A stretch of DNA of 64,000 nt from Rhizobium etli 8C-3 (GTDB taxonomy: Bacteria; Pseudomonadota; Alphaproteobacteria; Rhizobiales; Rhizobiaceae): NCBI RefSeq assembly GCF_001908375.1, contig NZ_CP017244.1, positions 1,364,001 through 1,428,000 on the forward strand, given 5' to 3'. Below the pieces are notes generated by a model. That model was not told where the DNA came from and searched no databases. It worked only from the letters and a program-made list of their open reading frames with translations. Positions 1 to 9,319 of the stretch are shown one piece after another (positions within the stretch are counted from its first letter, which is position 1; each line of letters starts with the position of its first letter). Made by a program: the position numbers and the translations under genes.

Positions 1-1
1 C

Positions 2-1027
2 ATTGATCGAAGCTACGCCGCGGAAGCAGTGCGCGACCTTCCAGCCGCCATTGCCGCAGCACGCGAATGGCTGCTGACACTCGACGGGTTCGAACTGCGG
101 GCGATCGGCCACCGTGTTGTCCACGGCGGCCCTGACTACGCGCAGCCTGTGTTGATCGATACGACAGTGCTCGACCGTCTCGCCAGCTACCAGGATCTTG
201 CGCCGCTGCACCAACCGAACAATCTGGCGCCAATCCGGCTCGCCATGGAGATCAATCCCGATGTGCCGCAGGTCGCCTGTTTCGATACGGCCTTCCACCG
301 CGGGCACCCCGAGCATGCCGATTGCTACGCGCTACCGCGGGCGTTTTATGACCAGGGCGTGCGGCGTTACGGCTTCCATGGCCTTTCTTACGAATACGTC
401 GCCGAGCGGCTGAGCGAGATTGCCCCCGAAGCGGCGCGCGGCAAGGTCATTGTCGCGCATCTCGGTAGTGGCGCGTCGATGTGCGCGCTGCGCGAAGGCC
501 ACAGCGTCGAGAGCACGATGGGCTTCACGGCGCTCAATGGTCTGCCGATGGGAACGCGGCCGGGCCAGCTCGATCCGGGCGTCGTGCTCTATCTGATCAT
601 CCACAAGGGCATGAGCGCGCAAGCCGTCTCGGATCTGCTTTACCACGATGCCGGGCTCAAAGGGCTTTCCGGCCTGTCAAACGACATGCGCGATCTTCTC
701 GCGAGCGACGATCCCCATGCTCAACTTGCTATGGCCCACTTCGTATATCGATGCGTTCTCAATTCAGGAATGCTCGCAGCGGCACTGGGGGGCGTCGATG
801 CGTTCGTATTCACGGCCGGCGTCGGCGAGAATTCCGCTCGTGTCCGCGCACGCATCGTGGAGGGCCTCGCGTGGCTCGGGGCGGAGCTCGACCCGCTGGC
901 GAATGAGGCTGGCGCCAGTTTGATCTCCACGGCCAGGAGCCGCGTTGCCTTGCATGTCATTCCGACCGACGAGGAATTGATGATCGCGCGCCACACGCTC
1001 ACGATCATCAGTGCCCCCAACGCCTGA
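2..1027 (+). CDS. ackA: Acetate kinase, 5' end cut by the window edge
   Basis: Converts acetyl phosphate and ADP to acetate and ATP (or the reverse) in the cytoplasm, normally paired with phosphotransacetylase. The reading frame is open from base 2, so the gene begins upstream of the window; an internal GTG at 29 is not the real start because the conserved N-terminal Asn-Gly-Ser-Ser phosphate loop is missing. Visible family signatures are the [11 protein letters not shown] segment, the FDTAFH segment, [14 protein letters not shown] glycyl loop (here [13 protein letters not shown]), AHLGSGAS, and [15 protein letters not shown]. It ends 17 bases before fabI with an intervening RBS, so the two are probably cotranscribed. 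In Sinorhizobium meliloti pta-ackA lies in a phosphate-starvation-inducible operon with a fabI-like gene; the order here agrees, but the promoter is outside the window. Confidence 0.93.
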   Translation: MDRSYAAEAVRDLPAAIAAAREWLLTLDGFELRAIGHRVVHGGPDYAQPVLIDTTVLDRLASYQDLAPLHQPNNLAPIRLAMEINPDVPQVACFDTAFHRGHPEHADCYALPRAFYDQGVRRYGFHGLSYEYVAERLSEIAPEAARGKVIVAHLGSGASMCALREGHSVESTMGFTALNGLPMGTRPGQLDPGVVLYLIIHKGMSAQAVSDLLYHDAGLKGLSGLSNDMRDLLASDDPHAQLAMAHFVYRCVLNSGMLAAALGGVDAFVFTAGVGENSARVRARIVEGLAWLGAELDPLANEAGASLISTARSRVALHVIPTDEELMIARHTLTIISAPNA

Positions 1028-1044
1028 ACCCCGGAGGCAAGCCG

Positions 1045-1830
1045 ATGTCCATTCCCACCGTCAAGACCAAGCTTCTCGAAGGTCGCAAGGGCCTGATCGT
1101 CGGCATTGCCAATGATCGATCGATCGCCTGGGGCTGCGCCAGGGCCTTTCGCGCCCTCGGAGCGGAACTTGCCGTGACCTACCTAAACGACAAGGCGAGA
1201 CCCTATGTCGAGCCGCTGGCGCGCGAGCTCGAGTCGCCGATCTTCCTACCTTTGGACGTTGCTGTGCCAGGCCAGATCGAAGCGGTCTTCGAGCGCATCG
1301 GTGAGGTCTGGGGAGAGCTCGATTTCCTCGTCCACTCGATCGCTTTCTCTCCGAAAGACACGCTCGGCGGGCGCGTCACCGACGCTCCGCGCGAGGGTTT
1401 CCTGACGACGATGGAGATATCCTGCTGGTCCTTCATCCGCATGGCCCAGCTCGCCGAGCCGTTGATGAAGAATGGCGGCACGCTCTTCACCATGACCTAC
1501 TACGGGTCACAGGTGGTGGTGGAAAACTACAACATCATGGGCGTCGCCAAGGCGGCGCTCGAAAGCGCCGTCCGCTACATGGCAGCCGAACTCGGCGCCA
1601 AGGGCATCCGCGTGCATGCCATATCCCCCGGAGCGCTTGCAACTCGGGCCGCCTCGGGCATCCCTGAATTCGACGCACTGCTTGAAAAGACAAAGCTGAA
1701 GGCGCCGACGCGCGAACTCGTCGACATCGATGACGTCGGTATGGCGACGGCCTTTCTCGCGCACGATGCAGCGCGACTGATTACCGGCCAGGTGCTCTAC
1801 GTCGATGGTGGCTACCACATCATCGACTGA
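1045..1830 (+). CDS. fabI: Enoyl-[acyl-carrier-protein] reductase (NADH), FabI family
   Basis: Catalyses the last reduction of the fatty acid elongation cycle (trans-2-enoyl-ACP to acyl-ACP). The 261-residue length is normal. The N-terminal GRKGLIVGIANDRSIAWG segment is the divergent glycine-rich nucleotide loop of FabI. The catalytic Tyr-x6-Lys is seen in ENYNIMGVAKAALE, preceded by a second Tyr in TMTYYGS, and the C-terminal DIDDVGMATAFLAHDAARLITGQ region is typical. The start has a CCGGAGGC ribosome site. It follows ackA closely. It is probably a secondary FabI, since an acetate-kinase-linked copy is usually not the housekeeping one; that is inference from context. Confidence 0.9.
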   Translation: MSIPTVKTKLLEGRKGLIVGIANDRSIAWGCARAFRALGAELAVTYLNDKARPYVEPLARELESPIFLPLDVAVPGQIEAVFERIGEVWGELDFLVHSIAFSPKDTLGGRVTDAPREGFLTTMEISCWSFIRMAQLAEPLMKNGGTLFTMTYYGSQVVVENYNIMGVAKAALESAVRYMAAELGAKGIRVHAISPGALATRAASGIPEFDALLEKTKLKAPTRELVDIDDVGMATAFLAHDAARLITGQVLYVDGGYHIID

Positions 1831-2149
1831 TGCCGGCGGCCGACACGCTCGCCATGCAACACCCGCTGATTGCCAATGATTTCAGTGGTGATTGGCTTCA
1901 TTCGATCCGGTCGATTCGCTAACTCCGCGCCGGCTTCCTTGTCATCCATCGAATATGTCGATCGACTCGGCTCGTCCCTTCAGACGAGGCAAGTCGACAC
2001 GGGATCAACGAACCTTCGCACCACTTCGCGCAAAACATTGAAGAAAGCTGCCTGATTGCGCGCCTCGACGCTCTTCAAGCGCGCTCGCTGATCCAGGAGT
2101 GTGAAATCCCCTATCCCGCAAAATCAAGATCCCCGATCCGACGCGCTTC

Positions 2150-2366
2150 GTCGGCTACCGCCGTAACGTTCTGTCAGAACCGGCAATCCGTTACCTGACC
2201 GCACATCTTCGCCAAGGTGTGTCGCGACTTCGAGCCCGAATTGATTGAACGCGACGGCGAGGACGACCATGTTACCTGATGGTGCATTACCCTGCGAAGT
2301 TCGCCCTGTCCAAGCTGGTCAACAGCCTAAAGGGCGTATCCAGCCGACTTCTGCGCACGAGCCGGC
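2150..2366 (+). pseudogene. IS200/IS605-family TnpA transposase relic, frameshifted
   Basis: Translating three successive frames gives one continuous match to the IS200-type Y1 transposase: YRRNVLSEPAIRYLT (from about 2155), then after a shift IFAKVCRDFEPELIERDGED (about 2205-2265), then after a second shift LMVHYPAKFALSKLVNSLKG followed by VSSRLLRT (about 2274-2360). These correspond to the family's KYRRKVL, DGEDDHVHLLV (the HUH-type His motif, here damaged by the frameshift) and SKLVNSLKGVSSR segments. The catalytic Tyr region and the hairpin ends are not recognisable. The element is dead. The rest of the gap between fabI and the GGDEF gene (1831-2450) shows nothing else. Confidence 0.75.
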
Positions 2367-2450
2367 CTCAGCCGCCAAGTTTCCGGCTGCCGTAATCGCT
2401 TTAACAGCCATTGCTGCTCGGCCTGACTGCTTGACCCGTTGAACAAACAT

Positions 2451-4640
2451 TCACATCCTCGTCGAACGCAGGTTGACAACGTTGCCACCAACGAGTTTGT
2501 CGAACTGCTCTTTCGAAAGAGGCATGGAGAGCAAGTATCCTTGAAGGTGATCGCAGCCGAGTTCCTTTAGCGCCATGCGCTGGTCGTCGGTCTCGACGCC
2601 CTCGGCCGTGGTCTTCAGGCCCTTGGCACGCGCCAATCCGATCATTGCCTCGATGATCGCCCGCCCATCCTTTTCCCTTCCGAACCGGTCGACAAAACTC
2701 TTGTCGATCTTGATACGGTCGACACTGACGTTCTGAAGGCGTGCGAACGACGAAAACCCCGTTCCGAAATCATCGAGCGCGAAGTGGACGCCAATTGACC
2801 GAAGTGCTTCGATGTTTTTCTGGCACTGTCCGCCGCCGTCAAGCAGAGTGCCCTCGGTAATCTCGATTTCGAGCTGTTCGGGGTTGATGCCATAGTGTTT
2901 CAGCATCGACATCACCTTCAGCGCATAGCTTTCGTTTTGCAGTTCCTTTGGGGAGGCATTGACTGCGATCTTGAGCGCGGGCCAGCGCTGCGCGGCAAGG
3001 CACGTCTCCCGCAGGACAAATTCTCCAATCGCATTTATGAGGCCGCACTCTTCCGCAATCGGGATGAATATGTCCGGACCGACCCTACCACGCGTGGGAT
3101 GGGACCAGCGCAGAAGCGCCTCCGCACCGCAGAGCGCACCGTTGTCCGCCGAATAGACCGGCTGGAAATGAAGCTCCAACCCTTTTCCTTCGGTTACCGC
3201 TCGCCGCAGGTCGTACTCGATCTCACGGCGCGCCTGGAGAAGATCATCCATGTGAGCACCGAAGATGGCATAGCAGTTTCGGCCGGCTCCCTTCGCGCTA
3301 TAGAGCGCGATGTCGGCCTTTCTCGTTAGCTCCTGAGCGGCCGTTCCAAACTCGCCGGCCGCCACGCCAATGCTCGCCCCGATGCTGATCGAACCTCCAC
3401 CCATCTCGAAGGGTCGCCTCATCGCTTCAAGCAGATGCTCACAGACGCCGACCACGTCCTCTTCGCAGACATTGTCCAGGATAACGGTGAACTCATCGCC
3501 GCCGAGGCGGGCTACAAGGCGTCCGGCGCAAACTTGAAGAAGGCGGCCAGCAACAGCCACCAGGAGTTCGTCGCCTGCGGCATGGCCGAGCGTGTCGTTC
3601 ACCTGCTTGAATCGGTCGAGATCGATGAACAGCACCGCGATGGATTTTCCGGGAAGGGAAGCGGCGAGCGCCTGTGACAGGTGCCTTTGGAATTGAGAGC
3701 GGTTTACCAGCCCGGTAAGGCCGTCATGTGCGGCAAGACGCTCGAGTTCGGACCGGCTGTGTTGCAGGTGACGGCTTCGCAACAGGACTGCTCCTCCCAT
3801 CGCGCTCATAGCGGCAAACACCGCAATGCCAGCCATTGCGACGGTCGGACCGACACGGCTTTCCACGGCAGCGCCCGGTGTGAACGGTCGCCAGGAAAAA
3901 TATCCGAAGTCGTTTCCTGTCACCTTCTTCAATTTTGCGTAGGAACGGCCGTCCTCGTCACTGCGTGCCCATGTGAAGCGGAGGTCGTCAAACAGGTATT
4001 CCTGCGCCATGCCGGATAGAAAGTTTCCATCGAGATAGCGCACGGCGACATGAAGATATACGTGCGCCGGATCCTGTTCGATATCTCCTGAATCCGATAC
4101 GATCGGCTTCACACTGACGACGGCAGGATGTCCGTTGACGAGGGCCAGATCGCTTTCACCGATGCTTAGGACCTGGTCGGAGACGCCGTTCTCGTCACCG
4201 GCGACCAACCTCCTTCGAAGCTTCTGGGCAAGCGGGATAACTATGTCATGGACCTGGCGAAAGGCTTCCTTGCGGTCGGCTTCGTCATTGGCGAAGGCAT
4301 ATACGGCCCGCCCCTCCGGAGTGACCACAAACGCCCGCTCGTGCTGGAAATACGTGAACATCCACTTGCCGAGGTTCATCTCCATCCAGTCTTGATCACC
4401 GGCGGAGACCTTGCGTACGGCGTCGTCCCAAACCGTCACGCTTTCCTGGTCATGGGCCACGCCCTCCTGCAGCTTCGCAACCACCATTTCCGCAAGATGC
4501 CGCTGGCGTCCGATGGCAGCTTCGTCGGTGGTTCCTGTTGCGACCGAGAGCACAATCGCAAGCGCCGCCCAGATGGATGCCGACGCGGCAGCGGGAAGTA
4601 TCAGGAGAAGGAAGACCGCACGAAGCTTGGGATGTTTCAT
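2451..4640 (-). CDS. Membrane GGDEF-EAL cyclic-di-GMP enzyme with periplasmic CHASE4-like domain
   Basis: A signalling protein of about 729 residues. An N-terminal membrane segment is followed by about 230 periplasmic residues resembling CHASE4 (TVWDDAVRKV, MFTYFQHERAFVV), a second membrane helix (AMAGIAVFAAMSAMGGAVLL), a diguanylate cyclase domain with an intact RLGGDEF site and no RxxD inhibitory site five residues before it, and a phosphodiesterase domain with intact EALLRWSHP and DDFGTGFSSF motifs. Both active sites look complete, but bifunctional proteins often have one dominant activity; I cannot tell which. The start at 4640 (MKHPKLRA) is preferred over 4664 because the leader of the longer form is not typical of a membrane anchor. 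It stands alone. Confidence 0.88.
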   Translation of the reverse strand: MKHPKLRAVFLLLILPAAASASIWAALAIVLSVATGTTDEAAIGRQRHLAEMVVAKLQEGVAHDQESVTVWDDAVRKVSAGDQDWMEMNLGKWMFTYFQHERAFVVTPEGRAVYAFANDEADRKEAFRQVHDIVIPLAQKLRRRLVAGDENGVSDQVLSIGESDLALVNGHPAVVSVKPIVSDSGDIEQDPAHVYLHVAVRYLDGNFLSGMAQEYLFDDLRFTWARSDEDGRSYAKLKKVTGNDFGYFSWRPFTPGAAVESRVGPTVAMAGIAVFAAMSAMGGAVLLRSRHLQHSRSELERLAAHDGLTGLVNRSQFQRHLSQALAASLPGKSIAVLFIDLDRFKQVNDTLGHAAGDELLVAVAGRLLQVCAGRLVARLGGDEFTVILDNVCEEDVVGVCEHLLEAMRRPFEMGGGSISIGASIGVAAGEFGTAAQELTRKADIALYSAKGAGRNCYAIFGAHMDDLLQARREIEYDLRRAVTEGKGLELHFQPVYSADNGALCGAEALLRWSHPTRGRVGPDIFIPIAEECGLINAIGEFVLRETCLAAQRWPALKIAVNASPKELQNESYALKVMSMLKHYGINPEQLEIEITEGTLLDGGGQCQKNIEALRSIGVHFALDDFGTGFSSFARLQNVSVDRIKIDKSFVDRFGREKDGRAIIEAMIGLARAKGLKTTAEGVETDDQRMALKELGCDHLQGYLLSMPLSKEQFDKLVGGNVVNLRSTRM

Positions 4641-4858
4641 ATGCCACTGCCCTATTATGAGCACATGCTTAATTCGTGAATGTTAAGTCCCACCTAAGAA
4701 AACAGACCCAAGTTTACGCGACACCTCCAAAGTGGCGGCTCGGCAACTTGCGTTAAGCAAATACATCAAAAAAGAACGATGCAGAGGTTGGATGACGTCT
4801 CGATCATCCCGTTTCTGCTCTGGCAGGATCCTCGTCGACGTTAAGACATTTCTGGCTG

Positions 4859-4880
4859 ATGCCGTCGGCAGCGACGGCAT
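4859..4880 (-). terminator. Perfect 8-bp stem-loop downstream of the DHA2 transporter
   Basis: ATGCCGTC and GACGGCAT pair across a six-base loop, 26 bases past the stop codon of the transporter gene on the minus strand. There is no following T run on that strand, so this is only a candidate terminator or mRNA-stabilising hairpin. The surrounding gap (4641-4905) has no other feature I can support. Confidence 0.3.
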
Positions 4881-4905
4881 TTCGAGCGCGGACGATTTTA
4901 ATGAC

Positions 4906-6453
4906 CTAGGCCGGCGCGTCGTTTTCATCAATAGCAGCGCCTGCATACACTTTGCGAGCCACAGCGGCCAAAATCAGCAGCGTTACCGAGGCAAGCGCGC
5001 AGCAGGCAGCAAATCCGAGCGCGAAGCCGCGTTTTGCCGTCTCGAGCCAAGGAAGCTCTGCCGATTCGCCCAATGTCCTTGCGATTTCCACTGCTCCAGC
5101 AAGCGTCGCGGAGATCGCCACGACCTGCTCCTCGTTGAAACCGCTTAAGTTCACTTGGTCCATCGTCATGCGATAGACAAGCGTTCCAAGACTGCCGAGT
5201 AAGGCGATTCCGAGCGCGCCGCCGAATTCCGCACTGGTTTCCGAAATTGCAGATGCAGACCCCGCACGTTCTGGCGGCGCGGTGCTGACGATCAGCCCCG
5301 TCGTCGTGAGGATAACCGGCACGAAACCCAGCCCGATAAGCATACTTGCCATCAGGATGCCAACGAGGCTTTCAGCGAATGCCGCAGCCGCCATGGCAGT
5401 TGTTCCGACGGCATTGACGATCAGACCCCCGATGACGGTACTGACCGGGCCAAACCGGTTGGTAAAGCGATAGGCCTGAAAAGACATACCGGCAAAGACC
5501 AGCGCCGAGGGCACCGACCACAACGCCGCTCCCAGCGGCGAAAGCCCGAGCACCAGTTGCAGAAACAGGTTCTGGAACAGGAAAATACCAAAGACGAAAA
5601 ACACACCGGCGAGATTGACCACCAGCGACGCCGTAAACGATGGAATGCCAAAGAGACCAAGATCGATCAAGGGGTGAACAAGGCGCTTCTGGCGGCGCAC
5701 GAACAGGATACCGACGAAAACGCCAAGAAGGATGGGAAGCAGATGGCCCGGTTTGAAACCATCGGCGGCCATATGTTTTAAGCCGTAGATGATTGGCAGA
5801 ACGGTTGCGAGCGACAACAAGACACTCAGAAGATCGATCTTGCCGCCATCGTCATTTCTATACTCTGGCAGAAGATAGGGAGCTGCGATCAGCAAGGCCA
5901 TCATGACCGGAATATTGATCAGGAAGACCGACCCCCAGTGGAAATATTCAAGTAACGCGCCTCCGAGAAGCGGTCCAACGAGGCCACCAAGGGCAAAGGC
6001 CGTGCCCCATATACCGATCGCCCGGTTGCGCTCGGCCTCGTCCTTAAAAAGATTGACCACCAGTGACAATGTGGAAGGAGCGATCGTGGCACCGGCGACA
6101 CCGAGCAGAGCACGTGCAATGATCAGTTGTTGAGGGGTGCTGGCTGCCGCCGCAAGCGAGGACGCGACGGCGAAGGCGAAAGCACCGATGAGCAGTACCC
6201 GCCTTCGTCCTATTCGATCTCCAAGTGTGCCCATGGTCAACAAAAATCCGGAAACCATGAAGCCGTAGATATCGTTTATCCAGAGCAGTTCCGATGCAGA
6301 CGGATCAAGATCTGCGACGATTGCCGGCATCGCGAGAAACAGGACTGACAAATCCATCGAGTAGATAAGGCAGGCGATCGACAGAACATAGAGGCCGATC
6401 CATTCGCGGCTACCGGCGGTGGGCTGAGGTTGTTCTGCAAGATGTTCCTGCAC
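4906..6453 (-). CDS. DHA2-family (14-TMS) major facilitator drug exporter
   Basis: A proton-driven efflux protein of about 515 residues in the QacA/SmvA/EmrB group. It shows IYSMDLSVLFLAMPAIVADL in helix 1, the MGTLGDRIGRRRVLLIG motif A, the antiporter motif C region (ALGGLVGPLLGGALLEYFHW) and many further hydrophobic helices, ending in a short charged tail. The reading frame is open up to 6579, but the GTG at 6453 is preceded by a GGGAGG site six bases away and opens a sensible N-terminus (VQEHLAEQPQ), so I use that start. The substrate cannot be read from the sequence; quaternary ammonium compounds or methyl viologen are typical for relatives. No regulator lies next to it; 6454-6808 is otherwise empty. 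Confidence 0.85.
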   Translation of the reverse strand: MQEHLAEQPQPTAGSREWIGLYVLSIACLIYSMDLSVLFLAMPAIVADLDPSASELLWINDIYGFMVSGFLLTMGTLGDRIGRRRVLLIGAFAFAVASSLAAAASTPQQLIIARALLGVAGATIAPSTLSLVVNLFKDEAERNRAIGIWGTAFALGGLVGPLLGGALLEYFHWGSVFLINIPVMMALLIAAPYLLPEYRNDDGGKIDLLSVLLSLATVLPIIYGLKHMAADGFKPGHLLPILLGVFVGILFVRRQKRLVHPLIDLGLFGIPSFTASLVVNLAGVFFVFGIFLFQNLFLQLVLGLSPLGAALWSVPSALVFAGMSFQAYRFTNRFGPVSTVIGGLIVNAVGTTAMAAAAFAESLVGILMASMLIGLGFVPVILTTTGLIVSTAPPERAGSASAISETSAEFGGALGIALLGSLGTLVYRMTMDQVNLSGFNEEQVVAISATLAGAVEIARTLGESAELPWLETAKRGFALGFAACCALASVTLLILAAVARKVYAGAAIDENDAPA

Positions 6454-6808
6454 GGCTGCCTCCCTAGCTGTGAGTTTGCAAATCTCGTCTCCGCTCGAGA
6501 CTTTGGCAACCAGCGACGATTGTCCACAGATCCAGGGAAGAGATATAAGAGGTCCGTGCGGATCGGAACGCGCGATCAAGCCAGACCCTCGCCGGCTATT
6601 GCCAGGCCCGACGGAGGACCCGGCATCACAAGGCGAGGGCAGTCGCGGCTATCCGATTTGCCTTGCTTAATCACTGAACGAGGCACCGGCAGATGGTTGT
6701 CAGGCTCTTGCAGCAGACGGGCCGGTCGTAATCGGGTGCAGAGGCCAGACTCACCGAGCGTGGGTAGCTGCGCGGCCGACCTGTCGGGTATTGCACTTGC
6801 GAAGTCCG

Positions 6809-7018
6809 TCAATGAGTCGAATGCATGTCTTCCTGGCGCAACTGGTCGATGGCATCCAGCGCCTCTTCGGCAGACCAGCCCGCACGAAGCGCAGCTGCGA
6901 TCAGACGCACTTCAGCTTCCTGCTCAAGCTTCAAATAGAGGCCCTCAAGAGCTTCTCTTGCAGTGACGACATGTTCGTCGTGGGGTACGACATGGGGAAT
7001 TCTTTCAAGCTGTGGCAT
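6809..7018 (-). CDS. Small helical protein of unknown function (69 aa)
   Basis: I do not recognise the family. The start at 7018 (MPQLERIPHVVP) is chosen because GCGGAG lies six bases upstream; a longer open frame to 7174 has a low-complexity basic leader that looks untranslated. The protein is acidic and mostly helical, with EALEGLYLKLEQEAEVRLIA followed by ALRAGWSAEEALDAIDQLR, which resembles a UBA-like or helix-pair fold in composition. The 407 bases between it and the end of the ABC exporter gene (7019-7425) show no gene. Confidence 0.5.
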   Translation of the reverse strand: MPQLERIPHVVPHDEHVVTAREALEGLYLKLEQEAEVRLIAAALRAGWSAEEALDAIDQLRQEDMHSTH

Positions 7019-7425
7019 GTTGATCTCCGCATAGCTGCTCTGTTGAAGCCTTGCCCGTCGCCGCGTAGACGATCGTTGCTTCTTGTCACCAAGGGCGGGA
7101 ATCATCCTTGTGGATGAACTTGACACCCAAGCGATTGTTCGCGCGTCAAAATGATCTTTGCGCTGTTGCCTCAACCGTCAGCTAGGGCGCGTGCTGAAGG
7201 GGTCAACAGAAAATGTTAGCGGGATAACAACCCTCCAAGAACGCAGCAGTGGTATCACAGCCGACCGGCAGCCCTTGGCTCGCTGCGTTCGACGCTCGAG
7301 CAGATCATCGTTCAGCGCGCCAAGCCGCCGGACTTACCCATTACGCCTTGTATTGGAAAGGTTCGTGCTTCCGGCGAAGGCGGAGCGACAATCATCCGCT
7401 ATCAAGGGCCGACACCCTAGAGCGC

Positions 7426-9210
7426 TCAGGAAGAGAGCCTTTCGTGTTCGTAAAGTTGGTCCATGCTTAACGTCGCTATTTCGGCAAACGGGGTCTGATT
7501 CCTGACGCGGCCGCCATCAAGGATCACGACTTCGTCGCAGAATGAGATCGTGCTGCGGTGATGGCTGATGACGATCGTCGCACGACGACCGGCTCTTGAT
7601 TTCAAGGTCTCGACGATCGCTGCTTCAGACAATCCGTCCATGGCGTTCGTAGCCTCGTCCAGGATGAGGATTTCCGGATCACGCACGAGGGCCCTTGCCA
7701 GAGCAATGCGCTGCCGTTGACCAGCCGAAAGGCTGGCCCCCCTGTAGCCGACGATCGTCTCATACCCGTCAGGAAGCTTCTCGATGAAATCGTGCGCTTC
7801 GGCAAGCCTGGCTGCGGCCTCCGCCTCGGCCAACGAGGCATTGTGACCATAGATAATATTCTGGAGGATAGTCCCGTCAATCAGCTCAAGGTCCTGGCTT
7901 GCGAGCGCAATTTGCCTTCGCCACAGGACCGGATCAATTTGATTAAGCGGGGTGCCATCGGCCAGAATCTCTCCTTCATCGGGCTCCACAAATCGGCACA
8001 GAAGATTGACAATCGTTGTTTTTCCAGCACCCGACCGTCCGATAATGGCCGTCGAACGCCCTTGGTGAATTTCGAAAGTGGCGGCGCGCAGCACGACGGG
8101 TCGCGAGCCAGACCCCGGATATTTGAAAGTGACGCGATCAAATTTGATTCGTTGAACTGGCGCGTGAAGCTGGCCGTCGCCGGCAGGCGGCGGCGGCTTG
8201 TCAGACGAATCCAGAAGCCACTTGACCTCTTCCAAAGAGCCGCTCCAGCTTTGCACTTGGCTCCATGCCATTTGCAGTGCACGGACGTGTGGCTGCAGCC
8301 GATAGAGCAGGACCACGAAAGCCACGATAATCGGAAAGCTCACTCCCCAAAGCCAGGCGCCGACGACGACTGCCAGAAACAGACCCGAATGAAGCGTCTC
8401 GGTCAGCGGCGGCAGTGCAGCCTGGCGGGATTGAAGAACGAAACCCGCTTTTCGTACGGCATCGGAAGCGAAACCGAAGATTGCTTTTTCGCGCTGCTCC
8501 TGTCCGAAAGCACGAATGAGCCGTCCGGCATGTACGAGGTGAAGCATCCTGGCGGCGAGGTCACCGTTGAACGAAGTTACGTTGCGGCTCGGGGCTTTCA
8601 GACTGGCTGACAAAATCGCATGAATGGCCTGGATGAGAACAAGCCCCAATGCAACACACAGCGTCATCTGCCATGAAAGAAGCAGGAGAAAGGCAAGCAA
8701 AATGACGACGGCGGAGGCGGACACGATCGAAGCGAGCATAGTTTGTATCGCATCTGAAGCCCGCCAGGATTCGTTGGAGATGATATTGAGCAGTCGCCCG
8801 GGGCTTTGCTGGAGAAAAAACGGGTATCCGATCGTCAGGAGTTGCCCCGCAAGAGAGCTGCGGATCGCATGGCCGGCTTTGCCGTAGATGAAATTGGCAA
8901 GCACGGCGTTGGCGAACGCCAGCACATTTTTCAGCGTGATCAGTCCAAGGATGGCGGCGGCGATCGCGGTCAGCCTTGCGCGATCATCCAGGCCGGCACC
9001 CACTTGCTGGAAGACGGCTGAGAATCCGCCCATGCCGGAGGGATCCTTCTCGCCGCCAATGATGCCGAGCATGGGAATGATAAGGCCAATGCCAGTGCCT
9101 TCAAGGACAGCGCTGCTGAGCCCAAGTACGACGACAACCGCAATGAGGCCGATCTGTTTGTCCAGCGCCTGGCGCAATAGCCGAAAGCTCGACATGATGA
9201 ATTCTAGCAT
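7426..9210 (-). CDS. ABC exporter with fused membrane and ATPase domains (polysaccharide/lipid flippase type)
   Basis: A half-transporter of about 594 residues. The N-terminal six-helix domain (from MLEFIMSSFRLLRQAL) resembles MsbA/PglK-type flippases. The ATPase domain has Walker A GRSGAGKTTIV, Q-loop ALASQD, signature SLSAGQRQRIALARAL, Walker B ILILDEATNAMD and the H-loop VISHH, so it should be active. The frame is open further upstream to 9456, but that part overlaps the glycosyltransferase gene and is compositionally unlike a protein; GAGG lies upstream of the ATG at 9210. It is the last of three minus-strand genes with a glycosyltransferase and an acyltransferase, which suggests export of a glycolipid or a surface polysaccharide unit. 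Confidence 0.87.
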   Translation of the reverse strand: MLEFIMSSFRLLRQALDKQIGLIAVVVVLGLSSAVLEGTGIGLIIPMLGIIGGEKDPSGMGGFSAVFQQVGAGLDDRARLTAIAAAILGLITLKNVLAFANAVLANFIYGKAGHAIRSSLAGQLLTIGYPFFLQQSPGRLLNIISNESWRASDAIQTMLASIVSASAVVILLAFLLLLSWQMTLCVALGLVLIQAIHAILSASLKAPSRNVTSFNGDLAARMLHLVHAGRLIRAFGQEQREKAIFGFASDAVRKAGFVLQSRQAALPPLTETLHSGLFLAVVVGAWLWGVSFPIIVAFVVLLYRLQPHVRALQMAWSQVQSWSGSLEEVKWLLDSSDKPPPPAGDGQLHAPVQRIKFDRVTFKYPGSGSRPVVLRAATFEIHQGRSTAIIGRSGAGKTTIVNLLCRFVEPDEGEILADGTPLNQIDPVLWRRQIALASQDLELIDGTILQNIIYGHNASLAEAEAAARLAEAHDFIEKLPDGYETIVGYRGASLSAGQRQRIALARALVRDPEILILDEATNAMDGLSEAAIVETLKSRAGRRATIVISHHRSTISFCDEVVILDGGRVRNQTPFAEIATLSMDQLYEHERLSS

Positions 9211-9319
9211 GGCGGTTGTGACCTCAGCAGACGAGTTATCTGGTCGATCGGGATTGCCTCTGACAGCTCCCGTCGTATGTCGGCGACGGGACGTGCAAGC
9301 CCGGCAGCACCCCCCGCCA

